Assembly (NCBI RefSeq): GCF_004134945.1 | Contig: NZ_SBAP01000010.1 | Span: 1 to 64,000 of the forward strand | Length of the DNA: 64,000 bases | Source of the DNA: Fusobacterium_C necrophorum_A | Lineage (GTDB): Bacteria; Fusobacteriota; Fusobacteriia; Fusobacteriales; Fusobacteriaceae | Direction of reading: 5' to 3' | Shown: positions 16,702-25,222 of the stretch, in pieces | How the letters are laid out: every line of letters starts with the position of its first letter | How positions within the stretch are numbered: the stretch's first letter is position 1 | The notes under the pieces: generated by a model | What the model saw: the letters and a program-made list of their open reading frames with translations, nothing else | What the model was told of the DNA's origin: nothing | Databases searched by the model: none | Position numbers and translations under genes: made by a program

Positions 16702-18204
16702 ATGGAAAATTTAAAATATGTGCTGGAGATGGAAGGAATTACGAAGTCGTTTCCGGGTGTAAAAGCTTTGGATAATGTACAGTTGAAAGTTCGACCTCAC
16801 TCTGTTCATGCTTTAATGGGAGAAAATGGAGCAGGAAAATCTACTTTGATGAAGTGTCTATTCGGAATTTATGAAAAAGATGCCGGAAAAATTTTATTGG
16901 ACGGAACGGAAATTGATTTTCATAGTACTAAAGAAGCTCTGGAAAATGGAGTTTCTATGGTGCACCAAGAATTAAATCAAGTATTACAAAGAAATGTATT
17001 GGATAACATTTGGCTAGGAAGATATCCGAAAAAAGGATTATTTATAGATGAAAAAAAGATGTATGAGGATACCATTCGTATTTTTAAAGATTTAGATATT
17101 AATATCGATCCGAGAAAAAAAGTATCGGAATTACAAGTGGCGGAACGACAAATGATAGAAATTGCGAAGGCAGTTTCCTATAATTCTAAGGTTTTGGTCA
17201 TGGATGAACCGACTTCCTCTTTGACGGAAAAGGAAGTGGCTCACCTGTTTCGAATTATCAATAAGCTACGGGACAATGGCGTCGGGATTGTGTATATTTC
17301 TCATAAAATGGAAGAAATCAAAGCCATTTCCGATGATATTACCATTTTGAGAGACGGAACTTGGGTAGCGACGGATTCCGTAAAAGATTTGGATACAGAC
17401 AAAATTATCAGCATGATGGTGGGACGGGATTTGACGGATCGTTTCCCTCCGAAAGACAATGAAGTGAAAGAAAAAATTTTGGAAGTTAAAAATTTGACAG
17501 GTTTTTATCAACCTACCATTCAAGATGTAAGCTTTGATTTACATAAGGGAGAAATTTTGGGAATTGCCGGATTGGTAGGAGCAAAACGAACTGAGATTGT
17601 GGAAACCATGTTCGGAATGAGAAAACTGGAAAGCGGACAAATTTTCTTACATGGAAAAGAAGTGAAAAACACGGATCCGAAGAATGCGATTAAAAATGGT
17701 TTTGCCTTGGTGACTGAAGAAAGAAGAAGTACGGGAATTTTCAGTATGTTGGACATCACTGCAAACTCCACTCTTTCCAATTTGAGCAAGTACAGAAATA
17801 AATTTGGCTTATTGGAAAAGAAACGTATGAAAGATGCAACAAAGTGGGTTATTGACAGTATGAGAGTCAAAACTCCTTCTCAATCAACACCGATCGGCTC
17901 CTTGTCAGGAGGAAACCAACAAAAAGTGATTCTTGGACGTTGGTTATTGACGGAACCGGAAGTATTGATGCTGGATGAGCCGACTCGTGGAATTGATGTT
18001 TTGGCAAAATATGAAATTTATCAATTGATGATAGAGCTTGCAAAAAAAGATAAGGGAATTATTATGATTTCTTCTGAAATGCCTGAGTTATTAGGCGTGA
18101 CAGATAGAATTTTAGTAATGAGTAACGGAAGAATTGCCGGAATTGTAAAAACATCGGAAACGAACCAGGAAGAAATTATGGCATTATCAGCAAAATATTT
18201 ATAG
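16702..18204 (+). CDS. mglA: Galactose ABC transporter ATP-binding protein MglA
   Basis: A 500-residue sugar ABC ATPase with two fused nucleotide-binding domains. The first has Walker A GENGAGKST (40-48) and Walker B VLVMDEPTSSL. The second has the degenerate loop GLVGAKRTE usual for this family, with an intact signature LSGGNQQK and Walker B VLMLDEPTRGID. It drives sugar uptake with MglC. It lies between mglB and mglC; the mglC start is 19 bases after its stop. Confidence 0.96.
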   Translation: MENLKYVLEMEGITKSFPGVKALDNVQLKVRPHSVHALMGENGAGKSTLMKCLFGIYEKDAGKILLDGTEIDFHSTKEALENGVSMVHQELNQVLQRNVLDNIWLGRYPKKGLFIDEKKMYEDTIRIFKDLDINIDPRKKVSELQVAERQMIEIAKAVSYNSKVLVMDEPTSSLTEKEVAHLFRIINKLRDNGVGIVYISHKMEEIKAISDDITILRDGTWVATDSVKDLDTDKIISMMVGRDLTDRFPPKDNEVKEKILEVKNLTGFYQPTIQDVSFDLHKGEILGIAGLVGAKRTEIVETMFGMRKLESGQIFLHGKEVKNTDPKNAIKNGFALVTEERRSTGIFSMLDITANSTLSNLSKYRNKFGLLEKKRMKDATKWVIDSMRVKTPSQSTPIGSLSGGNQQKVILGRWLLTEPEVLMLDEPTRGIDVLAKYEIYQLMIELAKKDKGIIMISSEMPELLGVTDRILVMSNGRIAGIVKTSETNQEEIMALSAKYL

Positions 18205-18223
18205 TGGAAAAGGTGAGGAAAAT

Positions 18224-19243
18224 ATGAATATTCGTAATAAAGAAGGAAAAATCAATTATAAAGAACTATTTATTCAGAGCGGATTATACTTGGTATTATT
18301 TTGTATGTTGTTGGTCATTATTTGGAAAGAGCCAAGTTTTTTAAGTATTCGAAATTTTAAAAATATTTTGACACAATCGTCAGTAAGAGCAATTATTGCT
18401 TTGGGAGTTGCAGGACTTATTTTAACACAGGGAACCGACTTGTCAGCCGGGCGACAAGTTGGATTGGCGGCTGTTATTTCTGCGACAATGTTGCAAGCGG
18501 TAACGAATGTGAATCGAGTGTTTGGCTTGAATCGTGAATTACCGATTATCTATGCGATTATAGTGGTTTGTTTGGTAGGTTTGGTGATTGGAATTATAAA
18601 CGGTCTCATTGTTGCAAAATTGAGTGTTCACCCTTTTATTGCTACCTTGGGAAGTATGACGGTAGTCTATGGAATTAACTCCTTGTACTATGATATTGTG
18701 GGAGCTTCTCCAATTTCAGGATTCTCTTCCAAGTACAGTGCTTTTGCACAAGGAGCAGTTGAGTTGGGAGGTTTCAGTATTCCATATTTGATTATTTATG
18801 CAAGTATTGCTACGATTATTATGTGGACACTATGGAATAAAACAAAATTCGGAAAAAATATTTTTGCAGTAGGAGGAAATCCGGAAGCGGCAAAGGTATC
18901 CGGAGTGAATGTGGTGTTGACTTTGGTAGGAATTTATGCTTTGTCCGGGGTATTTTATGCTTTCGGCGGATTTTTGGAAGCGGGAAGAATTGGATCTGCG
19001 ACAAATAACTTGGGATTTATGTATGAAATGGATGCGATTGCAGGTTGTGTCATCGGAGGAGTTTCTTTCTATGGAGGAGTTGGAAGAATTTCGGGAGTTA
19101 TCACCGGGGTTATTATCTTAACCGTCATTAACTATGGATTGACTTATGTCGGGGTAAGTCCTTATTGGCAATACATCATTAAAGGAATTATTATTGTAGC
19201 TGCGGTTGCTTTCGACTCGATTAAATATGCAAAGAAAAAATAA
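18224..19243 (+). CDS. mglC: Galactose ABC transporter permease MglC
   Basis: A 339-residue inner-membrane permease of the BPD_transp_2 (ribose/galactose) family with about ten helices. Typical segments are VRAIIALGVAGLILTQGTDLSAGRQVG, HPFIATLGSMTVVYG and the C-terminal FYGGVGRISGVITGV. It forms the channel for sugar bound by MglB. It is the last gene of mglBAC; rubredoxin follows with its own -10 box and operator-like dyad. Confidence 0.95.
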   Translation: MNIRNKEGKINYKELFIQSGLYLVLFCMLLVIIWKEPSFLSIRNFKNILTQSSVRAIIALGVAGLILTQGTDLSAGRQVGLAAVISATMLQAVTNVNRVFGLNRELPIIYAIIVVCLVGLVIGIINGLIVAKLSVHPFIATLGSMTVVYGINSLYYDIVGASPISGFSSKYSAFAQGAVELGGFSIPYLIIYASIATIIMWTLWNKTKFGKNIFAVGGNPEAAKVSGVNVVLTLVGIYALSGVFYAFGGFLEAGRIGSATNNLGFMYEMDAIAGCVIGGVSFYGGVGRISGVITGVIILTVINYGLTYVGVSPYWQYIIKGIIIVAAVAFDSIKYAKKK

Positions 19244-19255
19244 CAAAAAGAGAGA

Positions 19256-19273
19256 AAGTATGTTATAATACTT
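19256..19273. promoter_or_regulatory. Operator-like dyad on the rubredoxin promoter
   Basis: AAGTAT-GTTATA-ATACTT. The element covers the -10 box TATAAT (19264-19269). The same half-sites with the same 6-base gap recur at 20683-20700 in front of the lipoprotein gene. Confidence 0.45.
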
Positions 19274-19302
19274 CCAAGGAAAACTTAAGGAGGCGTGTAA
19301 AT

Positions 19303-19473
19303 ATGAAATTGTATGTGTGTGAAGTATGCGGTTATGTATATGATTCTACGTTGGGAGATGTTGATAACGGAATTCCTGCGGGAACAAAGTTTGAAGATTT
19401 ACCGGCGGATTGGGTATGCCCACCATGTGGGGTTTCGAAAGATCACTTTCGAGAAATGGAAGTCAATAAATAA
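19303..19473 (+). CDS. Rubredoxin
   Basis: A 56-residue frame encoding a complete rubredoxin, a mononuclear iron electron carrier. The four iron ligands are CEVCG (C6, C9) and CPPCG (C39, C42), with the usual core GYVYD, FEDLPADWVCP and a Lys/Asp tail. The SD AAGGAGG lies 9 bases upstream of ATG. In anaerobes rubredoxins feed electrons to oxygen- and peroxide-reducing enzymes, which fits the AhpC locus 2 kb downstream; that link is inferred. It is monocistronic, with a bidirectional terminator. Confidence 0.96.
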   Translation: MKLYVCEVCGYVYDSTLGDVDNGIPAGTKFEDLPADWVCPPCGVSKDHFREMEVNK

Positions 19474-19475
19474 TA

Positions 19476-19517
19476 GAAAAACCCCTCTCAACAGAATATT
19501 GTTGAGAGGGGTTTTTG
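19476..19517. terminator. Bidirectional terminator, rubredoxin / lipoprotein
   Basis: AAAAACCCCTCTCAACA pairs with TTGTTGAGAGGGGTTTTT. T-runs exist on both strands, so it can end both the rubredoxin transcript and the convergent lipoprotein transcript. Confidence 0.9.
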
Positions 19518-19547
19518 CTTTTTTTTATAGATATGGCTCCGTTATCA

Positions 19548-20648
19548 TCAGTATTTTTTTAAAGCCTCCATATCCCGTTTTAAAGCTCTTATAACAGGAG
19601 AAAAACTTTTTTCAATCAATTCTTCTTGGGATAAGGAAGCGGGTTCTATTTCATTTTTCGGTAAGTCAATGAAATGAGTGAAGTCAAGACTTATATATTG
19701 ATGCCATGTTTTCGAGTCTTCTATATGACAAGGAAGGCTTCGTTGAAATACAATATTTTGTTCTTTATCATATAAAGTATAGCTACATAGATAGGAAAGC
19801 CGACTCTTTTTTCCGTAGACAAGTTTTTGGTAAGGAACTCGAATTTCCTTATATGCTTTGATTATCTTTCCATTTTCCACTTTGTCATAAGGCTCTTTTA
19901 TGGTTTTATATTCCGTAGTGCTTGAAAAAGAAGGTTGACTTTGCAGAAATTGGTAATTATCGATTCTCACTTGGAATAATAAATGATAGTTTCCCGAATG
20001 GGAGATCGAAAAAAGCTTTTCTTTTAACAGAGCATTTTCCAGTTTGGATTGTATTGAATTTTTAAAGTAAAAATCAAAAGCATTTAGAATGTCCACCTTT
20101 ATATTCTTCTCTAAACCGAAATTTGCCTGTTGTAATTTTTGAAATACTGCTATATCCGTTGGAAGAGCATAGTCACCGGCTTTCTTATAAATTAAATATT
20201 TATGAAGTCTGTTTTGATAGCCGGTGGAAGGGAGTTGATCTCCGTATTCCACATAAGATGCCAGCAGTGATTTTCTGCTGTTTTCCAGTTCGTTTTTGTG
20301 GGCAACGATAAGAGGAAGTTTCTCTTTTGTTGCTTGTGGAAGAGAAAAATAACTTTTATAAAGCTCATAATAATTTTCCTTATAATTTAGCATATCTCGT
20401 GGATTTTTTGCCAAATTTTGTTGGATAACAGAAGCATAGTATTCTCTTCCCTTATTCCATGCAAGCTGATAATTTGTTAATACCTCCGGATCTAATTTTT
20501 CTGCCTGTTTATATAGATGCTTTTCCAAATAGGAGAGAGCAGCGATATGATTGTTGTTACCTGATGCTGTATTAGAATTACGAATATCAGAACTTACACA
20601 GGAAAATAACAACAAGGTGACAAGCAACAGGGACACTATTTTTTTCAT
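19548..20648 (-). CDS. Putative lipoprotein, function unknown
   Basis: A 366-residue lipoprotein. The signal peptide ends at the lipobox LLLFSC, with lipidated Cys17. The frame extends 35 codons further, but AGGAGATAACT precedes ATG 20648 and the signal peptide starts there. The mature part begins with an Asn/Ser-rich linker, then helices rich in Leu and Lys (AISYLEKHLYKQAEK-like), then probable beta segments carrying YKTIKEPYDKVENGK and a related IRVPYQKLVYGK, an apparent internal repeat. I do not recognise the family. It is divergent from the C39-like protease gene. Confidence 0.8.
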   Translation of the reverse strand: MKKIVSLLLVTLLLFSCVSSDIRNSNTASGNNNHIAALSYLEKHLYKQAEKLDPEVLTNYQLAWNKGREYYASVIQQNLAKNPRDMLNYKENYYELYKSYFSLPQATKEKLPLIVAHKNELENSRKSLLASYVEYGDQLPSTGYQNRLHKYLIYKKAGDYALPTDIAVFQKLQQANFGLEKNIKVDILNAFDFYFKNSIQSKLENALLKEKLFSISHSGNYHLLFQVRIDNYQFLQSQPSFSSTTEYKTIKEPYDKVENGKIIKAYKEIRVPYQKLVYGKKSRLSYLCSYTLYDKEQNIVFQRSLPCHIEDSKTWHQYISLDFTHFIDLPKNEIEPASLSQEELIEKSFSPVIRALKRDMEALKKY

Positions 20649-20681
20649 AGTTATCTCCTCCTTAATTATTATACTATAGTT

Positions 20682-20701
20682 AAAGTATTGTACCATACTT
20701 T
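20682..20701. promoter_or_regulatory. Operator-like dyad upstream of the lipoprotein gene
   Basis: AAAGTAT-TGTACC-ATACTTT, 7-base arms around 6 bases, just upstream of the minus-strand -10 TATAAT. It is nearly identical in form to the rubredoxin dyad at 19256-19273. Confidence 0.45.
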
Positions 20702-20746
20702 TCAGAAGCTGTGAACTACTTATGAAAAAGTATTCGCGAAAAAGAA

Positions 20747-20775
20747 TTGACAAACAGGGGAAATATTTCTACAAT
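20747..20775 (+). promoter_or_regulatory. Promoter of the C39-like gene
   Basis: TTGACA (20747-20752), a 17-base spacer, TACAAT (20770-20775), 41 bases before the start codon. Confidence 0.7.
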
Positions 20776-20816
20776 GAGGAGAGTATTCTACAGAATCTTA
20801 GGCGGGGGAAAAGGGT

Positions 20817-21422
20817 ATGAAAAAAGAGTTGGAGTATTTTTATATAGAGGATTCTTATGGAGGGAATCAGGAATGGTTTACGGATTTTATGATGAATCGG
20901 GGAGGTTGCGGAGCTTTGACAGCTTGCGATACCTGTCTATACCTGCATTTACATCAAGGGAAAAAACATCTCTATCCCTTTCAGGAAGAAGAATTGAAGA
21001 AGGAGCAGTATATTCAATTTGGAGAACTGATGAAACCCTATCTATCTCCTCGGAAACGGGGAATTGATACTTTGGATTTATTTATGGATGGATTTCGAAA
21101 TTATTTACGGGATATTCAAGATGAAGAGATTTTGATGAAGGGATTTTCCGGAATTCACGAGATGAAAGAGGCCAAAGAAAAGGTAAGAGAACAAATGGAG
21201 AAAGGATTTCCGATTCCCTATTTAAATTTATTACATCAAAATCCAATCTTTGAGGAATATGAATGGCATTGGTTTCTATTGACAGGCTATGAGGAGAAGG
21301 AAGAGAAATTTTTGGTGAAGGCAGTCACCTATGGGAAGTCGGAATGGCTGGATTTTGAGGAGCTGTGGAACAGCGGTCACGATGAAAAAGGAGGAATGGT
21401 TCTGCTTACTTTCAGAAAATGA
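20817..21422 (+). CDS. Putative C39/papain-like cysteine protease
   Basis: A 201-residue protein without signal peptide. The N-terminal GGCGALTAC places a candidate nucleophile Cys31 at the start of a helix, as in papain-fold enzymes. About 120 residues on, EWHWFLLTGYEE supplies a candidate catalytic His151, followed by a strand and AVTYGKSEWLDFEELW, the usual C39-like ending with the third catalytic residue. The middle (PYLSPRKRGIDTLDLFMDGF) is also typical of this group. The function is not known; peptide processing is the natural guess. It is monocistronic, ahead of the ahpC promoter. Confidence 0.6.
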   Translation: MKKELEYFYIEDSYGGNQEWFTDFMMNRGGCGALTACDTCLYLHLHQGKKHLYPFQEEELKKEQYIQFGELMKPYLSPRKRGIDTLDLFMDGFRNYLRDIQDEEILMKGFSGIHEMKEAKEKVREQMEKGFPIPYLNLLHQNPIFEEYEWHWFLLTGYEEKEEKFLVKAVTYGKSEWLDFEELWNSGHDEKGGMVLLTFRK

Positions 21423-21615
21423 GAAAAAAGACCATCTCAAAGAGAGGAGCTTATCCGTAATTTTTGAAGATAAGACGGGAGCTAAGCTTCTAAGAAGATA
21501 TGGAGATAGTCCCTTTTACATATGAGAAATGGAGATCAGGAAAGAAAAAAACAAAAAAAATTCCTTAAAAATCAAAGAGTTTTTTATTTTTTTACTAAAA
21601 AGATAAAAATTTTAC

Positions 21616-21644
21616 TTGACATATTTAGTAAGTTATTGTATTAT
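21616..21644 (+). promoter_or_regulatory. Promoter of ahpC
   Basis: TTGACA (21616-21621), a 17-base spacer, TATTAT (21639-21644). It is immediately followed by a palindrome covering the expected transcription start. Confidence 0.8.
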
Positions 21645-21646
21645 AT

Positions 21647-21665
21647 ATTTGTAAAGATTACAAAT
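21647..21665. promoter_or_regulatory. PerR-like operator palindrome at ahpC
   Basis: ATTTGTAA-AGA-TTACAAAT is a perfect 8+3+8 palindrome, two bases after the -10 box. Its 15-base core TTGTAAAGATTACAA agrees at 12 of 15 positions with the PerR consensus TTATAATNATTATAA. A Fur-family peroxide repressor is the natural candidate. Confidence 0.6.
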
Positions 21666-21704
21666 TAGTTAAAAATATAAATTTAAAAAATTGGAGGTAA
21701 TACT

Positions 21705-22265
21705 ATGTCATTAATTGGAAAAAAAGTATCAGAATTTAAAGTACAAGCTTATCATAATGGAGAATTTAAAGAAGTATCAAATAAGGATTTTGAAGGAAAA
21801 TGGGCGGCTTTTGTTTTCTATCCAGCGGATTTTACTTTCGTATGTCCTACAGAATTGGCAGATTTAGCAGATCACTATGCAGAATTCCAAAAAGAAGGAT
21901 GTGAAGTATATTCCGTTTCTTGTGACACTCATTTCGTACATAAAGCGTGGCACGATACTTCAGACAGTATTAAAAAAATTCAATACCCTATGTTAGCGGA
22001 TCCTACCGGAAAATTGGCAAGAGATTTTGAAGTGATGATTGAGGAAGAAGGATTGGCATTAAGAGGAAGTTTTATTGTAAATCCACAAGGAGAAATCAAA
22101 GCTTATGAAGTTCATGACAATGGAATTGGAAGAGAAGCTTCTGAATTATTAAGAAAATTGAGAGCGGCTAAATTTGTAGCGGAACATGGAGAAGTTTGTC
22201 CGGCAAAATGGCAACCTGGAAGCGAAACAATCAAACCTTCTATTGATTTAGTAGGAAAACTTTAA
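21705..22265 (+). CDS. ahpC: Peroxiredoxin AhpC
   Basis: A 186-residue typical 2-Cys peroxiredoxin that reduces H2O2 and organic peroxides. The peroxidatic cysteine is C47 in FTFVCPTEL and the resolving cysteine is C165 in GEVCPAKW; the C-terminal tail for decamer switching is present. It is the first gene of the peroxide locus, with a hairpin terminator before the reductase gene, so the two may be expressed at different levels. The promoter carries a PerR-like palindrome. Confidence 0.97.
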   Translation: MSLIGKKVSEFKVQAYHNGEFKEVSNKDFEGKWAAFVFYPADFTFVCPTELADLADHYAEFQKEGCEVYSVSCDTHFVHKAWHDTSDSIKKIQYPMLADPTGKLARDFEVMIEEEGLALRGSFIVNPQGEIKAYEVHDNGIGREASELLRKLRAAKFVAEHGEVCPAKWQPGSETIKPSIDLVGKL

Positions 22266-22292
22266 TAAGCACTTAGAGCCATAAGAATAGAA

Positions 22293-22315
22293 AGGCACCT
22301 TTTGGTGCCTTTTTT
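22293..22315 (+). terminator. Terminator after ahpC
   Basis: AGGCACC-TTTT-GGTGCCT followed by TTTTT. It probably attenuates read-through into the reductase gene. Confidence 0.85.
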
Positions 22316-22344
22316 CAAAATTAAGACCTTAGGAGGAGGAATGA

Positions 22345-23991
22345 ATGGAAAGAATTTATGATGTCATTATTATTGGTGGAGGACCCGCAGGATTGTCTGC
22401 CGGAATCTATGCAGGAAGAGCAAAGTTGGACGTATTATTATTAGAAAAGGCAGTTCCGGGAGGACAAATTCGAATTACAGATGAAGTTGTAAATTATCCG
22501 GGAATTCTTGAAACTACAGGGGCAGGATTTGGAGAAAAGGCAGCAGAACAGGCGAAAAAATTTGGGGTACAATTTTCGACGGAAGAAGTGATCGGAATGG
22601 ATTTTTCCGGTAAAATTAAAACAATCAAAACAACTTCCGGGGAATATAAAACTTTAGCAGTGGTCATTGCAACGGGAGCTTCTCCGAGAAAGTTGGGATT
22701 CCCGGGAGAATTGGAATATGGAGGAAGAGGAGTTGCTTACTGTGCAACCTGTGATGGAGAATTTTTTACAGGTTTACCGGTTTTCGTTGTTGGAGCAGGG
22801 TTTGCAGCAGCGGAAGAAGCGATGTTTTTAACAAAATATGCAAGTAAGGTAACGGTTATTGCCAGAGAACCTGATTTTACCTGTGCAAAATCCATTGGAG
22901 ATAAGGTAAAGGCCCATCCGAAGATTGAAGTAAAATTTCATACGGAATTGCTGGAAGCGACCGGAGATAGCCAACTTCGACATGCAAAGTTTAAGAATAA
23001 CCAAACAGGAGAAATTACAGAATATCATGCGGCGGACGGAGATACTTTCGGAATATTCGTATTCGTGGGTTATGCCCCGGAAACACAACTTTTCAAAGGA
23101 GTGATTGATTTGGATCCGGCAGGTTTCATTCCTACCGATGAAGATTTGATGACGAATGTGGAAGGAGTGTATGCGGCAGGAGATATTCGACCGAAAAAAT
23201 TACGACAAGTGGTAACAGCGGTTGCCGATGGAGCGATTGCCGCAACCAATATTGAAAGATATGTCCAAGAATTACGGGAAGAACTGGGAATCGTAAAAGA
23301 AGAAAAAGAGGAAGAAAAAAGAGAAAACTCCCCTTCCGACTCTCGTGTACTGGATGAAGGGATTATGCAACAAATTCAAGGATTGGCAGAAAGATTTGAA
23401 AAATCGGTGCAATTGGTTGTTATCCAAGACCCTGAAAAGCCTGAAAAATCAGCGGAAATGTTAAGTTTGGTCAAGGAAATCGCCTCCGCTTCGGAGAAAA
23501 TTCAAGTACAACAATATCAAAAAGGAGAAAATCCGGAAATGGAAGCCAAAATTCAAGCGAATTTCTTACCGGTTGTTGCCTTTTTGAATGATAAGGGAGA
23601 ATATGCAAGAATTAAGTATGCGGTGGTTCCCGGCGGGCATGAGTTGACCTCTTTCCTATTGGCTCTTTATAATGTAGCGGGACCGGGGCAAGCTGTCAAT
23701 GAGGAAATTACAAAAAAATCCGCTCAAATTGAAGAGGGAGTGAACTTGAAAATTGGAGTTTCCTTGACATGTACGAAATGCCCGGAAACTGTCCAATCGG
23801 CTCAAAGAATTGCGATAGAAAATCCGAATGTGGATATTGAAGTCGTAGACGTCTTCGGTTTCCAAGATTTTAAGAAAAAGTATGACATTATGAGTGTACC
23901 GGCTGTGGTCATGAATGATAAAGACTTGTTCTTTGGACAAAAAGATATTCCCGCTTTGTTGGATGATATTTTTGAAAAGTTGGAGAAATAA
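22345..23991 (+). CDS. AhpF-like peroxiredoxin reductase with permuted domains
   Basis: A 548-residue flavoprotein likely to reduce AhpC with NAD(P)H. Residues 1-310 are a thioredoxin-reductase module: FAD loop GGGPAGLSAGIYAG (11-24), redox pair CATC (133-136), and GVYAAGDIRPKKLRQV. After a Glu/Lys linker (about 315-335) comes a double thioredoxin fold that matches the N-terminal domain of AhpF, with the redox pair CTKC (476-479) and SVPAVVMNDKDL. In E. coli AhpF this domain comes first; here it is last. This order is known for the AhpF-homolog family found beside a lone ahpC. SD GGAGGAGG precedes the start. Confidence 0.92.
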   Translation: MERIYDVIIIGGGPAGLSAGIYAGRAKLDVLLLEKAVPGGQIRITDEVVNYPGILETTGAGFGEKAAEQAKKFGVQFSTEEVIGMDFSGKIKTIKTTSGEYKTLAVVIATGASPRKLGFPGELEYGGRGVAYCATCDGEFFTGLPVFVVGAGFAAAEEAMFLTKYASKVTVIAREPDFTCAKSIGDKVKAHPKIEVKFHTELLEATGDSQLRHAKFKNNQTGEITEYHAADGDTFGIFVFVGYAPETQLFKGVIDLDPAGFIPTDEDLMTNVEGVYAAGDIRPKKLRQVVTAVADGAIAATNIERYVQELREELGIVKEEKEEEKRENSPSDSRVLDEGIMQQIQGLAERFEKSVQLVVIQDPEKPEKSAEMLSLVKEIASASEKIQVQQYQKGENPEMEAKIQANFLPVVAFLNDKGEYARIKYAVVPGGHELTSFLLALYNVAGPGQAVNEEITKKSAQIEEGVNLKIGVSLTCTKCPETVQSAQRIAIENPNVDIEVVDVFGFQDFKKKYDIMSVPAVVMNDKDLFFGQKDIPALLDDIFEKLEK

Positions 23992-24004
23992 TTGAATAAA
24001 GAAA

Positions 24005-24044
24005 AGAGGCTCTTTGTCAACAAAGTTGATAAAGAGCCTTTTTA
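24005..24044 (+). terminator. Terminator after the AhpF-like gene
   Basis: AGGCTCTTTGTCAAC pairs with GTTGATAAAGAGCCT, followed by TTTTT. It is a strong stem with one mismatch. Confidence 0.9.
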
Positions 24045-24265
24045 TTGAAAATGCCGTAATATCCTCCCTCCTCTTTCCGGAGTACGTCTTACTACAATAA
24101 ATGTTCTTTTGTCAATAAAAATTTTCATAGGAAACTTTTAACTCATATCTTATAATTACAAGGAAGAAGAAAATTTCATGGGCTCAACTTTTTTTGAAAA
24201 AGAAAAATGGAATAGAAAAAATTATGCTATAATGAAAATAAAGAATAGAATATGAGGAAGAGAAA

Positions 24266-25222
24266 ATGAGACCAATAATAGAAAGCTATCAATATCAGGC
24301 ACAGGAAACAGATCAGGGAAAACGATTGGATTTGTTTTTAAAGGAGCAATTACCGGAAGCTACGAGGAGTTATTTAGAAAAGTTGATTACAGAGGGCTAT
24401 GTCAAATGCGATGCAAAAGTCATTACAAAAAATGGAAAAAAATTAAAGGGAAAAGAAGAAATTCAAGTGTTCATTCCTGAAGAAGAGGAGATGAAGGTGG
24501 AAGCGGAGAAACTTCCCTTGGATATTGTGTATGAAGATGAGTATTTGTTGGTGATAAATAAGCCGGCAAATATGGTGGTTCATCCCGCTTTAGGAAATTA
24601 TACAGGAACTTTGGTAAATGCACTATTGTACTATTGCAAAGAAACTCTATCCGATGTCAACGGAACGGTTCGCCCCGGCATTGTGCATCGCTTGGATAAG
24701 GATACGACAGGACTTATCGTGGTTGCAAAAAACAATCAAATTCATCATCACTTAGCTTTGATGTTTCAGGAAAAAACGATTCATAAAACGTATTTGGCGA
24801 TTGTGAAAGGAAGATTCTCCGAAGAAAAAAAAGAGGGAGATTTAGAAACCTGGATTGCCAGAGATAGGAAGGATAGGAAGAAAATGGCAGTGAGCCAAAA
24901 TTATGGGAAAAAAGCTGTCAGTCATTACAAAGTACTTTTGAATGGAGAGAAACACAGCTTGGTTGAGGTAAACATTAAAACGGGAAGAACACATCAAATT
25001 CGAGTTCATATGAAATATTTAAACCATCCTATTTTGGGAGATGCTATGTATGGACAACAGGATTTACGATGTTCCAGACAGATGCTCCATGCCTACCGTT
25101 TGGAGTTTGTTCATCCCGTGACAAAAGAAAAAATGTGTTTCGAAGGAAAACTGCCGGAAGATTTTATAGAGGCGGGAAAGAGGGTTTTTGATGGAAAAGA
25201 TATTCACACAGTCCTTGTATGA
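24266..25222 (+). CDS. RluA/RluD family 23S rRNA pseudouridine synthase
   Basis: A 318-residue pseudouridine synthase. The N-terminal S4 RNA-binding domain (about 17-80) is followed by the catalytic domain with HRLDKDTTGL (141-150), catalytic Asp144, and the C-terminal KTGRTHQIRVHM. This is the RluD layout, for isomerising uridines in helix 69 of 23S rRNA, though RluA and RluC have related layouts. A TATAAT (24228-24233) is the likely -10. It overlaps rnhB by 32 bases and leads a five-gene run to comF. Confidence 0.9.
   Translation: MRPIIESYQYQAQETDQGKRLDLFLKEQLPEATRSYLEKLITEGYVKCDAKVITKNGKKLKGKEEIQVFIPEEEEMKVEAEKLPLDIVYEDEYLLVINKPANMVVHPALGNYTGTLVNALLYYCKETLSDVNGTVRPGIVHRLDKDTTGLIVVAKNNQIHHHLALMFQEKTIHKTYLAIVKGRFSEEKKEGDLETWIARDRKDRKKMAVSQNYGKKAVSHYKVLLNGEKHSLVEVNIKTGRTHQIRVHMKYLNHPILGDAMYGQQDLRCSRQMLHAYRLEFVHPVTKEKMCFEGKLPEDFIEAGKRVFDGKDIHTVLV

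Noticed and set aside
24045..24265. Possible small RNA between the AhpF-like gene and rluD
   Set aside because: Only a 4-bp CTCC/GGAG stem and the rluD -10 are visible; nothing supports an RNA gene.
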